Below, one piece after another: positions 8,589-17,364 of a DNA stretch of 26,958 bases. Below the pieces are notes generated by a model. That model made no database searches, was not told where the DNA came from, and saw only the letters and a program-made list of their open reading frames with translations. The stretch's first letter is position 1; every line of letters begins with the position of its first letter. A program made the translations under genes and the position numbers. Source of the DNA: an uncultured Lachnospiraceae bacterium (lineage in GTDB: Bacteria; Bacillota; Clostridia; Lachnospirales; Lachnospiraceae). Where the stretch lies: the NCBI GenBank assembly GCA_910586275.1, contig CAJUIM010000041.1:1-26958 (forward strand), in the 5' to 3' direction.

Positions 8589-9838
8589 TTTCCGGTCATC
8601 CTCCTATAAGACGGAAAGCCATGAATCCTTTGCTCTTCCTCCGGCGGAAGTTTCATATAATCTCCATAAACGCCTCTCAGATACCGGTCATAATCCACCG
8701 GGGCATTATAAAGCCTGCCTTCAAACGGCAATTTACAGACATCCGCAAAGATTTCTTTCCGCAGCATCCAAGGCTTTGCCGGTATCGTTGTCAAAACACC
8801 CACATAATCGGCATGATCAAATCCTATTTTGTGTTTCTCCATAAGAATTTCGCTCCTGCAGTCCTTCACTGCGTGGGAGGTTATGCCTTTTGAAAGATAG
8901 TACCAATACCATTTCACATCAAGCAAAGTATGGTGTTTCCACTGCTCCTCAAAGCATATCCCGTTTTCAAATCCGGACATGGGAAAAAGATCAATATAAG
9001 TCCCCTGCATCCAAGTGATCGGACAGCCGAAATGATGCAGATAAGTTCCGTTATCCGTCAGTTTCGCAAAAGGGAAAAAATAATCATCATTGGTAGTGTA
9101 GTCCAAAACTTCATACTTTCCGTTTCCCCGATACTGCCGTATAAATTTTCCGTAATCTTCCGCCGGCATTAAAATATCAATATCATCGTCCCATGGAATA
9201 AACCCCTTATGCCTTACTGCCCCGATCAGCGTTCCATATGCCAGATAATATCTCAGATGATTCGCTTCACAATAGCCGGCAAATTCAGCTAATATAGATA
9301 ACAGCGTCTCCTTGTGCTCCGCAGGCTCCATCTGCCTTTTACTTTCCGTCAGGGAATGGACATGCCTGCATGCGTCTTCCCAAAGTTCCTGCTCCGTAGG
9401 AAGTTCTATTATTTTACAAGGATCCGCACCCATAGACAAAAGCTGCCGACGCATTTCATGGGAACGGTACGAAGATGTAAAAAAAAGAATCTGACGGATA
9501 TTTTGTGTGTAATGGAAGATTCGGCCAGGGGCTATGATCCGCAGGCTAGGGAAAGTCCTGCCTGCCACCAGCAAATCTACCTGTTCCTTATCCGTTTTTG
9601 TATATCCGAAAGTAAACGGCATACACCAGTTTCTTTCAATGACCTGCCCCTGCTTTGACGGATCGTTATCAATAACCGCAGTTATCAGATGGCCGTCCGC
9701 CGCCAGATAATCGTAGATAAGCGAAACCATATGGCAGTCCCCAAACCACATAATATGTTCAAAAGCATTCTCTGCTATTGCCTGACGGATCCTCTTCATA
9801 ATCGCCTGATAATAATTTGCTGAAATTATCTCTGCCAC
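8585..9838 (-). CDS. Rossmann-like domain fused to LicD-family phosphotransferase
   Basis: This 417-residue fusion begins with a Rossmann-like module (about residues 25-155: HIMWFGDCHMV, then TAVIDNDPSKQG). The C-terminal half is a LicD domain with the diagnostic GTLIGAVRHKGFIPWDDDID near residues 205-225. LicD and related fukutin-like enzymes transfer a phospho-alcohol such as phosphocholine or phosphoribitol from a CDP carrier to a glycan. With the CDP-pentitol genes in the same operon, I infer that it attaches pentitol phosphate. The start is GTG, with AGAGGTGGG about ten bases upstream; no better ATG lies nearby. It overlaps the downstream methyltransferase by four bases. Confidence 0.88.
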   Translation of the reverse strand: MAEIISANYYQAIMKRIRQAIAENAFEHIMWFGDCHMVSLIYDYLAADGHLITAVIDNDPSKQGQVIERNWCMPFTFGYTKTDKEQVDLLVAGRTFPSLRIIAPGRIFHYTQNIRQILFFTSSYRSHEMRRQLLSMGADPCKIIELPTEQELWEDACRHVHSLTESKRQMEPAEHKETLLSILAEFAGYCEANHLRYYLAYGTLIGAVRHKGFIPWDDDIDILMPAEDYGKFIRQYRGNGKYEVLDYTTNDDYFFPFAKLTDNGTYLHHFGCPITWMQGTYIDLFPMSGFENGICFEEQWKHHTLLDVKWYWYYLSKGITSHAVKDCRSEILMEKHKIGFDHADYVGVLTTIPAKPWMLRKEIFADVCKLPFEGRLYNAPVDYDRYLRGVYGDYMKLPPEEEQRIHGFPSYRRMTGK

Positions 9839-9870
9839 AATCTGCTGCCCACCTCTTTCCGCACCGCCGC

Positions 9871-10977
9871 TTATCCTTTTTCTATCTTAGAAATAAAATC
9901 GCTGACGGAATAAAACTCTTCCTCCCCGATTGTCACTCCCACATTTAACGCATCATCCAGAATTTCCTTTGTAAGCTTTTCCCGGACTTCATCCGCCAGC
10001 CGCAGCGGTTCGCTGACTTTGCAATGCATATCCGTATCAATGACGATGCTTTGCCTATATTTATATGGGAGCACAAAGACTTTATCTTCCTGCAGCATAT
10101 AATTCCGGAAACAGAACGCAATGATTTCATTGTCGGCGCTGACCGGAAATTCCCCTTTAAAAACCGGCACTGCCTTCCCCTCCCTGAGAAAATAAATGTA
10201 TTTTCCTTTGGCAGGCAGCAGCACAATGCCATGAGCAACGGGAACTATATTGTTAAATATCCTTCCCGTCCCGGTTTCCCTGTCAAAGGTATAGGCTTCC
10301 ATATGGCCGTTTTCCATATTCCGGCAGAAAACCTGATTCCCCTGCCCGGGCAATATCCACATAACACCATTCACTATTTCAATCTCCGCAGCATTTCCGG
10401 CCTTAAAATCCATTATGTCTGCACGGAGAGTTCTCAAATCAATCTTCACAATATGCTCCGTATTATCCAGCGGCGCATAGATAGCGTCTTTATACAGACA
10501 TGCATTCCGAAACATAGCCTGGGGCTGACAGCCATTCGGCAGAGGGATCTTTTCTATATCTATCTTAACCGTTTCCATCCGGCATTCCTCCGGATGAAAC
10601 AGAAACATCCCGTTCCTTAAATTTTCCGGCAAAAGGAAAATGCGCCGTTCCACCACAAATGCTCTTACAATTTTGCCTATACCCTGCGGACCCCAAGCAT
10701 CAAGAGGAACTGTTTTTATCTCCCATGTATGTCTGTCCGCAATATGTATATGGGAACCCTGACCGGGAAAAAAAACAATTTGGGAACCGTACGCTGCTGC
10801 CGTCTGATGCATAAAAAACTGACTGCTGCGTTCCTCCGGAAATGCGGCGATATACTTCAGTTCATTTTCCTCCGGATTATATTGCATAAGGCCGTTATAT
10901 AGCGCATTAGAGAACCATATATTCGGATATTCCCCATACATAGCCTCCACGGCAATTCTGTCGACAACCCCTTTCAA
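9871..10977 (-). CDS. Probable beta-propeller protein of unknown function
   Basis: The product has 368 residues without a signal peptide or membrane segment. It contains repeated blocks of short beta strands ending in Trp, Asn or Gly turns (NIWFSNALYNGLMQYN, then VMWILPGQGNQVF, then KYIYFLREG). This suggests a six- or seven-bladed propeller, although I cannot name a family. It probably stays in the cytoplasm as a binding or scaffolding protein, or acts on a glycan intermediate. The start is TTG, chosen because a full GGAGGTG lies seven bases upstream and no ATG with a comparable site is near. It lies between the FkbM and LicD fusion genes with gaps of 53 and 32 bases. Confidence 0.7.
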   Translation of the reverse strand: MKGVVDRIAVEAMYGEYPNIWFSNALYNGLMQYNPEENELKYIAAFPEERSSQFFMHQTAAAYGSQIVFFPGQGSHIHIADRHTWEIKTVPLDAWGPQGIGKIVRAFVVERRIFLLPENLRNGMFLFHPEECRMETVKIDIEKIPLPNGCQPQAMFRNACLYKDAIYAPLDNTEHIVKIDLRTLRADIMDFKAGNAAEIEIVNGVMWILPGQGNQVFCRNMENGHMEAYTFDRETGTGRIFNNIVPVAHGIVLLPAKGKYIYFLREGKAVPVFKGEFPVSADNEIIAFCFRNYMLQEDKVFVLPYKYRQSIVIDTDMHCKVSEPLRLADEVREKLTKEILDDALNVGVTIGEEEFYSVSDFISKIEKG

Positions 10978-11030
10978 GCTTGTGCACCTCCGTATATGTA
11001 TCCTTTCTCTCCTTCTCTTACATATGCCAT

Positions 11031-12206
11031 TTATTCTTCCACCATGGCATAAAGAACTTTATCCCATAAGTAAACGGTATGATGTCTGATGAACAGTTTA
11101 TATTCCGGCACATATTCCTTAACCAATAAAGGAATGTCCCATAAATCGTCAATTTCGTGGTAAATGCTCAACGCCAGTTTAGGCCTGCAGCGTTTAATGG
11201 TTTCTTCTGCCCCATGAAGCGCCGCAATATCGGCTCCCTCTAAATCGTATTTAATAAAAGTTATTTCTTCGCCCTTTGCAACATCGTCCAGCTTAACTGC
11301 AGCCACGCTGATCCCCATGTCTTCCTCTGTGAACCTTGAGCTATGTGCACCGTATTCGCAAAAACTAATGCCCTTATTTTCATTGTACAGACCGGCCCTG
11401 TACACAGAAAAACATTCACTTTCTGCCATATCCTGCCTTGTGTTCAGCTTCGCTTCCACACCGTAATGTTTTTCAAGATTGCACAAAGTTTTCCCGAAAT
11501 TAAACGCATCCGGCTCAAAGCACAAAGACTTTTTCAGCTTTATTCCCTGACGGCGCAATTCCGAAGCCAGCCATATCGTGTCGTCTCCGTCAAAGGCTCC
11601 CCCGTCAACAAAAACCTCGTCATTGCCATATTTGAAGATACCGTCCGAAAAATAATGTTCGTACAAATCATCTGCAATGTCCGAATAATCCCTGACATTA
11701 TATTTCACTTTCTCTATATATTGATCATAAATTTCCACAGACTTCCGGTCGGACAGCATCCCTCTTACCCGCTGTATCTTTTCCATATTTTCCTCAATGC
11801 GCTGAAACGTATTGAACTCATGATATTTCCGCCTGCCCTCCGTATCATACCTTTCTATCATATTTGCAAAATTCAGAATTGCGGCTGAATAGTAATGAGG
11901 CACGCCCATCTCCTCCAGCTGCTGCATGATTCTCTTTAATGCAAAATTATCATTCACTGCAATCAGCACCACATAACGTTCCGGATTCTCCAACAATTTA
12001 TCCGGGGAACAGACAGGAACATTATAAACGCTGCCTCCCCATTTTTCCGGCATATTATCACAAATAAAAGCAATTTCCTCATATGGGAATCTATAATACT
12101 GATGAATCACTTCCAGGCAGCGCCACCCTGCACAGAAGAAAACCAGTTTCCTTGTCTGTATTTCTTCCACAAATTGTTTATAACTCTCATAAAATTTTCC
12201 ATACAT
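11031..12206 (-). CDS. Rossmann-like domain fused to FkbM-family methyltransferase
   Basis: This 391-residue protein starts with a Rossmann-like module (about residues 18-105: KLVFFCAGWRCLEVI, then FICDNMPEKWGG). The C-terminal part (about 190-345) is an FkbM methyltransferase, with FVDGGAFDGDDT as the SAM-binding loop, LCFEPDAFNF after the second strand, and IKYDLEGADIAALHGA, all typical of the family. FkbM enzymes O-methylate sugars and other hydroxyls. The ATG has GGGGAGG seven bases upstream. A stand-alone copy of the same N-terminal module is encoded immediately upstream (12230-12619). Confidence 0.88.
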   Translation of the reverse strand: MYGKFYESYKQFVEEIQTRKLVFFCAGWRCLEVIHQYYRFPYEEIAFICDNMPEKWGGSVYNVPVCSPDKLLENPERYVVLIAVNDNFALKRIMQQLEEMGVPHYYSAAILNFANMIERYDTEGRRKYHEFNTFQRIEENMEKIQRVRGMLSDRKSVEIYDQYIEKVKYNVRDYSDIADDLYEHYFSDGIFKYGNDEVFVDGGAFDGDDTIWLASELRRQGIKLKKSLCFEPDAFNFGKTLCNLEKHYGVEAKLNTRQDMAESECFSVYRAGLYNENKGISFCEYGAHSSRFTEEDMGISVAAVKLDDVAKGEEITFIKYDLEGADIAALHGAEETIKRCRPKLALSIYHEIDDLWDIPLLVKEYVPEYKLFIRHHTVYLWDKVLYAMVEE

Positions 12207-12229
12207 CTTTTTTCCTCCCCGAATATGCG

Positions 12230-12619
12230 TTAAAACATAACTATAAACTGCTGTTTCCCAATATGTTCTTCAATAAACAGCAATGACGAATAATAATACT
12301 TTATCCCCATCCTGTTCAGCTGCTTCTCAATCCTGTACGGATACATACTTGTAATCAGCACAACAATTTCTTCTGCATTTTCTTTTTCCAAACAGGCAGG
12401 TTCTTTAATTTCAATTCCGCAATAACGCGAATACCATTTTCTGAAATCATTGTCTGCCACATAAGCAGCCTTCAGGGAATAAGGTTCTATAAGCAGTTCC
12501 ATGGCTTTTTTCATCTCAGCGCCGGCACCAAATAAAATCAGTTTCTTGCCGCTTTCCACACACTGCATAAAATTATGCTCCGTATTATTTCTAAAACTTT
12601 TATTTTCGAAATTCATCAT
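12230..12619 (-). CDS. Stand-alone Rossmann-like domain protein
   Basis: This 129-residue protein consists almost entirely of the module found at the N-termini of five neighbouring enzymes: KLILFGAGAEMKKAMELL, an AYVADND acidic strand end, a EEIVVLITSMY strand, and a final NRMGIKYYYS segment that closely resembles the end of the module in the FkbM fusion. The phenylalanine-glycine loop (FGAG) suggests binding of a nucleotide or nucleotide-sugar, but no catalytic residues are evident. It could be a loose partner or regulatory subunit of the fused enzymes. The start ATG (12619) is followed directly by a second ATG, with GGGAGG four bases before the first. Confidence 0.75.
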   Translation of the reverse strand: MMNFENKSFRNNTEHNFMQCVESGKKLILFGAGAEMKKAMELLIEPYSLKAAYVADNDFRKWYSRYCGIEIKEPACLEKENAEEIVVLITSMYPYRIEKQLNRMGIKYYYSSLLFIEEHIGKQQFIVMF

Positions 12620-12628
12620 CTGCCTCCC

Positions 12629-13540
12629 TTATGCCAATATAGGACGGGCCTTCAGCAAATCGCATGTTTTGCACAATTCCGGCACCGATTCATAGTCTTC
12701 CGTAAAACTACGCAGAAGATTTTGAAACTTATCGGAATCAATGATCTCCTTTAAGGAACTGTCATACAGGCTTCCCAATATAGTTTCCTCTTTATAAGCG
12801 CAATTGCAGTACCCTATCCGCCCGTCGGTAAACACATTCATTACCTTTCCAAAGCATGTACATAAATTTCCGTCTCCCCACCAACGCTGATTATTTTTAA
12901 TATAGGTGCTGAAATCTTCCGTATTCTGTTTAAACCCTTTGGAAAGAATCCGTGTATCCACATAATTAACACCAATCTCATTCCAATATTGCAATGCCTT
13001 AAAATAATCCGCTTTCGATTCATGGTTCAGAATATAGCTAATTCCAATCTGCGTATTGGCATGAAGGCAATCGCGTAACTCAGTCATTCGAATGACATTC
13101 TCTTTGACAAGCTGAAGCTGCCTTCCCACATCTGCCGTTTTGCTTCCGCTGCCCTGAAATTTTTTGTACACATCCTCTTCCATTCCTGTGACGGAGATTA
13201 CCACATGATTAACATCTGCCTGCAAAAGCCCTGTGCAAATCTGCTCTGTCAGCAATATGCCGTTTGTAACAATGCTGACATACGGCACATACTTTTTTGT
13301 TTCCTCCACGATTTCGATTAAGTGAGGATACAGCAGCGGTTCTCCTGAGCCGCAGAAGCATACTGCCCCCAATGGGATTTGCGGCGGCTGTTCTTTCAGC
13401 TGATGGAGCATTTCTGCAAATTTTCCGCTATCCAGCATTTTTCCGTTTCGAAACTCATTTCTTTTAGGAAATTTGCAAAATTTACAATCCAAATTACAGT
13501 CGTCCATTAACGTGACAAACATTCCTAATGAATACAGCAT
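12629..13540 (-). CDS. Radical SAM protein with SPASM-like C-terminus
   Basis: This 303-residue radical SAM enzyme has the cluster motif C15-x3-C19-x2-C22 (CNLDCKFC), followed by FCGSGEPLLYP, matching the GGEP motif, and VTNGILLT. The C-terminal region contains further cysteines (CTCF, CNC, CKTC), arranged like a SPASM domain that holds extra iron-sulfur clusters. Such enzymes use a deoxyadenosyl radical for dehydrogenation, epimerisation or rearrangement. In a glycan operon it most likely modifies a sugar or alditol, and the adjacent aldo/keto reductase may finish the reaction. The substrate is not known. The ATG has AAGGAGG seven bases upstream. Confidence 0.9.
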   Translation of the reverse strand: MLYSLGMFVTLMDDCNLDCKFCKFPKRNEFRNGKMLDSGKFAEMLHQLKEQPPQIPLGAVCFCGSGEPLLYPHLIEIVEETKKYVPYVSIVTNGILLTEQICTGLLQADVNHVVISVTGMEEDVYKKFQGSGSKTADVGRQLQLVKENVIRMTELRDCLHANTQIGISYILNHESKADYFKALQYWNEIGVNYVDTRILSKGFKQNTEDFSTYIKNNQRWWGDGNLCTCFGKVMNVFTDGRIGYCNCAYKEETILGSLYDSSLKEIIDSDKFQNLLRSFTEDYESVPELCKTCDLLKARPILA

Positions 13541-13555
13541 TGTTTTCCCTCCTTT

Positions 13556-14359
13556 TTAAAACTGAAAATTATCCGGGTCCGGGCCGATTCGCTGCCCGGT
13601 ATCCAACATATCAATGATTTTCATATCTTCCGGCAACAAACGGAAGGAAAACACATCCAGATTTTCTTTCTGCCTGTTACGGTCAGAAGACCTTGGAATC
13701 GCCAGCATGCCTTTTTGTATATGCCACCGCAGAATAATCTGGGCGGGCGTCTTCCCATATTTGTCCGCCAGCAGCGTAAAGACTTCCTTTTTGGTAAAAT
13801 TGGCATAAGAGCCGCCCAGCGGACACCATGCCTGCACGGCAATGCGGTTCTTTGCGCAATAACTTACGATGTCTCTATTTTGAAAATACGGATGGCATTC
13901 TGCCTGATTCAATATAGGGACAATCTCCGATGCCTGCATCAGCTGCTTAAAATGGCGGATCTGAAAATTGCTTACACCGATGGCACGGATTTTTCCTTCC
14001 TCCTTCAGTTTCACCATTTCTGCCCATGCAGCCTCAAACTTTTCCGCCGGCCAATGAATCAGATACAAATCCACATATTCCATTTGAAGGTTCCTGAGAC
14101 TCTCTTCCAATTCCTCTCTTACTTTTCCAAGGCGGATATCTTCCGTCCACAATTTTGTGGTAATAAAGAGTTCTTCCCGTTTTATTCCGCTTGCTTTCAC
14201 TGCCTTTCCCACTTCTTTTTCGTTTCCGTACTGCCATGCCGTATCCAGCAGCCGGTATCCGGCCTCCAGGCCGCTGCCGATTTCAGCCTCTTTTAAGTCA
14301 TAGGTTCCAAGGCCTATTTGGGGAATTGCGATATTTCCGGCCAATGTCATCTGTTCCAT
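13556..14359 (-). CDS. Aldo/keto reductase
   Basis: This 267-residue NAD(P)H-dependent reductase has a complete catalytic tetrad: D39 and Y44 (LLDTAWQYGNE), K69 (TTKLW) and H102 (LIHWP). Also present are GVSNFQI and the cofactor-binding IPRSSDRNR near the C-terminus. Length and motifs are typical of the AKR superfamily, close to the 2,5-diketo-gluconate reductase group. It lies three bases after one radical SAM gene and 15 bases before another, so I infer that it reduces a keto-sugar or aldehyde made by one of them. A general detoxifying reductase carried in the operon is the alternative. The ATG has AGAGGTG six bases upstream, inside the end of the preceding gene. Confidence 0.92.
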   Translation of the reverse strand: MEQMTLAGNIAIPQIGLGTYDLKEAEIGSGLEAGYRLLDTAWQYGNEKEVGKAVKASGIKREELFITTKLWTEDIRLGKVREELEESLRNLQMEYVDLYLIHWPAEKFEAAWAEMVKLKEEGKIRAIGVSNFQIRHFKQLMQASEIVPILNQAECHPYFQNRDIVSYCAKNRIAVQAWCPLGGSYANFTKKEVFTLLADKYGKTPAQIILRWHIQKGMLAIPRSSDRNRQKENLDVFSFRLLPEDMKIIDMLDTGQRIGPDPDNFQF

Positions 14360-14362
14360 AGG

Positions 14363-15583
14363 CTACACCTCTATATATTCTTCTATCTTGCGGCTGCTTG
14401 GTTTCCATGGCCCATAGTGCCCCCATTTCTTCAGATCGCAGTAACTGCAAAAGGGAATATAATTGCTGCTGAATTCTGCCAGTTCTTCCCAACTCTTCAC
14501 TGCATAAATGTCCAAACAGTCTCCACTTCTAATTTCCAGATTCTGGCGGAACGCTCTATTGAAAATATTACAGTGTGCTTCCACCGGACACATATAATAT
14601 CTGCCGTCTTTCAGCACATTAAATTTATTGAAATACAAGCAATTCACACAATAGAACTTATCCACATTTCCGCCTAAGTCCATGGTATGCTTATCCGATA
14701 TTTTCACTGCCTTTGTCCCTTCTGCCGCATGGATATCCGATGACATCGCAACAGAAACCCCATATTCTCTGGCTTTTTTCTCTATTCCGTCATAGTCAAT
14801 CCCTATCGGATATACCGTTACCGTAATATGTACATCACATTTCCTGCATACCTCCCACAAATTACCGTAAGGGGAATGTTCCAATTCCAAAAGCTTCACT
14901 CCGTTTGTGAGAATAATCAGTTCGCATTCCGGGAACTCCCTTCTTGTTATCTCCACACATCTGGCAATCTGAGGATGCAATGTGGGTTCTCCGCCCAACA
15001 ATGAAATATAGGCAAGCTGATGCCCGAACAATTCTCCCATCCGAACCATATCTTTTTCAAACTGTTCCATATCCACAAACCATTTTTCGGACAGCTGTGA
15101 ATAGTGGTCACACATCTGGCAGGACAAATTGCAGTGATCCGCAAGACTCACTTCAAAATGCATCATATCCCGGCTTCTCGGTTTTACCTGCGAAGCAATG
15201 GATCTCTTATTCCACTCAGACATAGCAAAGAAATTCTCAAAGCCCGCCTCTCTCATTTTTGGAATCACATAACCATAATACTTATCCGACAGTGCCAATA
15301 TAATTCCTGTATCCTTTCTTTTCATGGCTTCATCAATCGTAAGGATGGGCAGCTTTCTGTAAAGAAAGCTGCTGCAGTTTGTATCGGACTCCCAGGAAGT
15401 CACATATCCTTCAATGGCTATGCCGCACATATCAAAATACTTTAATAAATATTCTTGGTTTTCCCCATGCCCGTAAATATATATTCTTTTAAACTTTTCA
15501 CAGAATCTTATCATATCTTCCAATTCATAAATATGCGGCAAATCATTTATAAGATGATACTTTGGTTTCTTTCCTTCACTCAT
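14363..15583 (-). CDS. Rossmann-like domain fused to radical SAM/SPASM protein
   Basis: This 406-residue fusion has an N-terminal Rossmann-like module (about residues 25-120: RIYIYGHGENQEYLLKYF, later TGIILALSDKYYGYVI). The radical SAM domain has the cluster motif C151-x3-C155-x2-C158 (CNLSCQMC), SLLGGEPTLHP and LTNGVKL. A cysteine-rich SPASM-like tail (CVNCLYFN, MCPVEAHC, FCSYCDLKKWG) ends the protein. It should perform radical chemistry on a carbohydrate or linked group. I chose the ATG at 15583 because AGGAGTAGG lies just before it. A longer reading from 15646 would overlap the upstream gene by 53 bases and has no such site. It is tightly spaced with neighbours on both sides. Confidence 0.88.
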   Translation of the reverse strand: MSEGKKPKYHLINDLPHIYELEDMIRFCEKFKRIYIYGHGENQEYLLKYFDMCGIAIEGYVTSWESDTNCSSFLYRKLPILTIDEAMKRKDTGIILALSDKYYGYVIPKMREAGFENFFAMSEWNKRSIASQVKPRSRDMMHFEVSLADHCNLSCQMCDHYSQLSEKWFVDMEQFEKDMVRMGELFGHQLAYISLLGGEPTLHPQIARCVEITRREFPECELIILTNGVKLLELEHSPYGNLWEVCRKCDVHITVTVYPIGIDYDGIEKKAREYGVSVAMSSDIHAAEGTKAVKISDKHTMDLGGNVDKFYCVNCLYFNKFNVLKDGRYYMCPVEAHCNIFNRAFRQNLEIRSGDCLDIYAVKSWEELAEFSSNYIPFCSYCDLKKWGHYGPWKPSSRKIEEYIEV

Positions 15584-15593
15584 TTTCCTACTC

Positions 15594-16889
15594 CTATATA
15601 TATTGATCGATTTTCTGAATGACAGCATCCGTTTCGTTCCATTCAAATTCTATTTCCACTGCATCCTCACACAGGCCCATTCCGTTTAAGCTGAAATACT
15701 CATATGCCCTGCAATTATAAAACCAATTATTCTTATCATATAAAATAATTTTTCTTGCCTTGGCACTGCTGATCACATCACAGAACCCGCTGCGGATCCC
15801 GATGAATGTCCCTCCGCATTCCACCATCTGCGGCGCTATGCTCAATGGGAAAAATACGGCTTTGGTTCCTGCCACTGCCGGTTCCTTTTCCCCGCTGCTG
15901 TTGGTGCAGACCGTATATCCCTTCTTTTGCAGCAGCCGCGCAAGTTTTTCCCAGAAATCCATAGGCATGTCTGCCAATGTGGATGCATAAGGAGACAAAA
16001 TTACCGTTTTTCCCGGCGGAAAATGATTCTTGCAAAACAGCCCGTAAACCGCCTCCCGCTCATCCTTCAGCCGCGGCGGCTGCGGCTTCGCACTCTCCGG
16101 CAGACGGAAAACATATCTGCGGAACATATCCGTAAAATTGTGTCCGCGGTATCCTCTGATCCATTGTATCGGATTTGTATAAATTTCCCCCCAACTGTCA
16201 TTTAAAATATCCATCCTGCAGATATCCGGCTGAGCCATATAATAGGATATCAGCATCGAGCATTTATCCGTGTCCGGAAGAACCGTTACATTTTGTATCT
16301 CAAATAAATCCGCAACCCTCTTGCATGCTTTGCTGACAACCACGAATACATACTTATCAATCTTCTCCGCTCTTAAATATTGCCGAAAAAAAGTACCGAT
16401 TAAATAGATATCCCCCGTTCCCGTGTACGGGCACAGAAAAATTCTGTAGTCTGCCCCATATGGCTTAACAATCTTTCTATAAATTTCTCTTCCTTGCATC
16501 AGCCGTATGGAATGAAGCAAAAATGTTTCCTCTGCCACGCTGACCAGCCTTATTTCTTTTATGTGCGCCGCGTCAATTCCGTCCATGATGACCTGTCTCT
16601 TCATTTCCCTCCAGAAAGGCGATATGATCAGCACACATATATTCCGTTTCATTTTGCAGTCCTCCATGAATTCCTCATTTCCGATAACCGGAATCCCCCC
16701 GCAATACATGTGCTGCTTTCTTACGTCATTATCTATCACACCGCAGACAGCGTCTCCGCATTTCAGCAATTCCCTGATCACATATCTGGACGGCTCGCTT
16801 ACGCCAAACACATACATACTGCCGCCTTTATGTTTCCGTGAAAACCTTCGGACTGCTTTCTGCAGTTTCTTCAATGCCTGTTCATACAT
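15594..16889 (-). CDS. Rossmann-like domain fused to a GT9-like glycosyltransferase (second copy)
   Basis: This 431-residue protein is a paralogue of the 6165-7406 product. The N-terminal module spans about residues 24-115 (SMYVFGVSEPSRYVI, then CGVIDNDVRKQH). The GT-B-like part starts with FLCPYTGTGDIYLIGTFF and ends with TFIGIRSGFCDVISSAKA, closely paralleling FIGIRSGLCDVLTYA in the other copy; VILSPYA occurs in both. Two such enzymes with the same architecture suggest two linkages or two acceptors built by the same pathway. The start overlaps the upstream gene by eight bases, and GGAAGGAGG lies upstream of the ATG. Confidence 0.77.
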   Translation of the reverse strand: MYEQALKKLQKAVRRFSRKHKGGSMYVFGVSEPSRYVIRELLKCGDAVCGVIDNDVRKQHMYCGGIPVIGNEEFMEDCKMKRNICVLIISPFWREMKRQVIMDGIDAAHIKEIRLVSVAEETFLLHSIRLMQGREIYRKIVKPYGADYRIFLCPYTGTGDIYLIGTFFRQYLRAEKIDKYVFVVVSKACKRVADLFEIQNVTVLPDTDKCSMLISYYMAQPDICRMDILNDSWGEIYTNPIQWIRGYRGHNFTDMFRRYVFRLPESAKPQPPRLKDEREAVYGLFCKNHFPPGKTVILSPYASTLADMPMDFWEKLARLLQKKGYTVCTNSSGEKEPAVAGTKAVFFPLSIAPQMVECGGTFIGIRSGFCDVISSAKARKIILYDKNNWFYNCRAYEYFSLNGMGLCEDAVEIEFEWNETDAVIQKIDQYI

Positions 16890-17364
16890 GCATTCCCTCC
16901 TTCCGAATGGGCGGGACAGATCTTAAATGGAAAAATCCGAGGCAAATCAGTTCTTCCTTGGAAATGGCTCCTCTGTCTAAAATCATTTCTGCATGGTTAT
17001 CTGTCATCCCGGCCTTGAAGCAAAAGGCAATGCTGTCAAAAAAACGGTAAAAACAATAGTAATCGGCTAAAAGCTGCATTTGTCCCTTTTCCAGAAAAAC
17101 CCATTCTGCCCTGACATTGTTATATTTGTCCAACCACCGTTCCTTCACTGCTTCCGTATAGAATACCATTGCTTTTTTTGCCTTTTTCCGTTCCATATAA
17201 TCAGGCAGATGCAGCAATGCCAGCCGGTTCCATTCCTCATCTTCACTGTTCAGTGCAATTACGGCCATGTCATAATTGATGCCGTACTTCTTCCTCAGCC
17301 GGCGCCAGATACCTCTTCCCATCCATGCTTTTTTGATTGCGTATAACATATGCCGGTTACCCAA
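16882..17364 (-). CDS. Small basic protein of unknown function
   Basis: The product has 160 residues, a strongly basic N-terminus (KKAWMGRGIWRRLRKKYG) and no transmembrane segment. The remainder is rich in Trp, Tyr and Phe and appears mostly helical. I do not recognise a family. It overlaps the SIS isomerase gene by eight bases and the downstream GT9-like gene by eight bases, so its production is tied to both. The basic amphipathic start could bind the membrane surface or an anionic partner, but this is only a guess. Confidence 0.68.
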   Translation of the reverse strand: MGNRHMLYAIKKAWMGRGIWRRLRKKYGINYDMAVIALNSEDEEWNRLALLHLPDYMERKKAKKAMVFYTEAVKERWLDKYNNVRAEWVFLEKGQMQLLADYYCFYRFFDSIAFCFKAGMTDNHAEMILDRGAISKEELICLGFFHLRSVPPIRKEGMHV

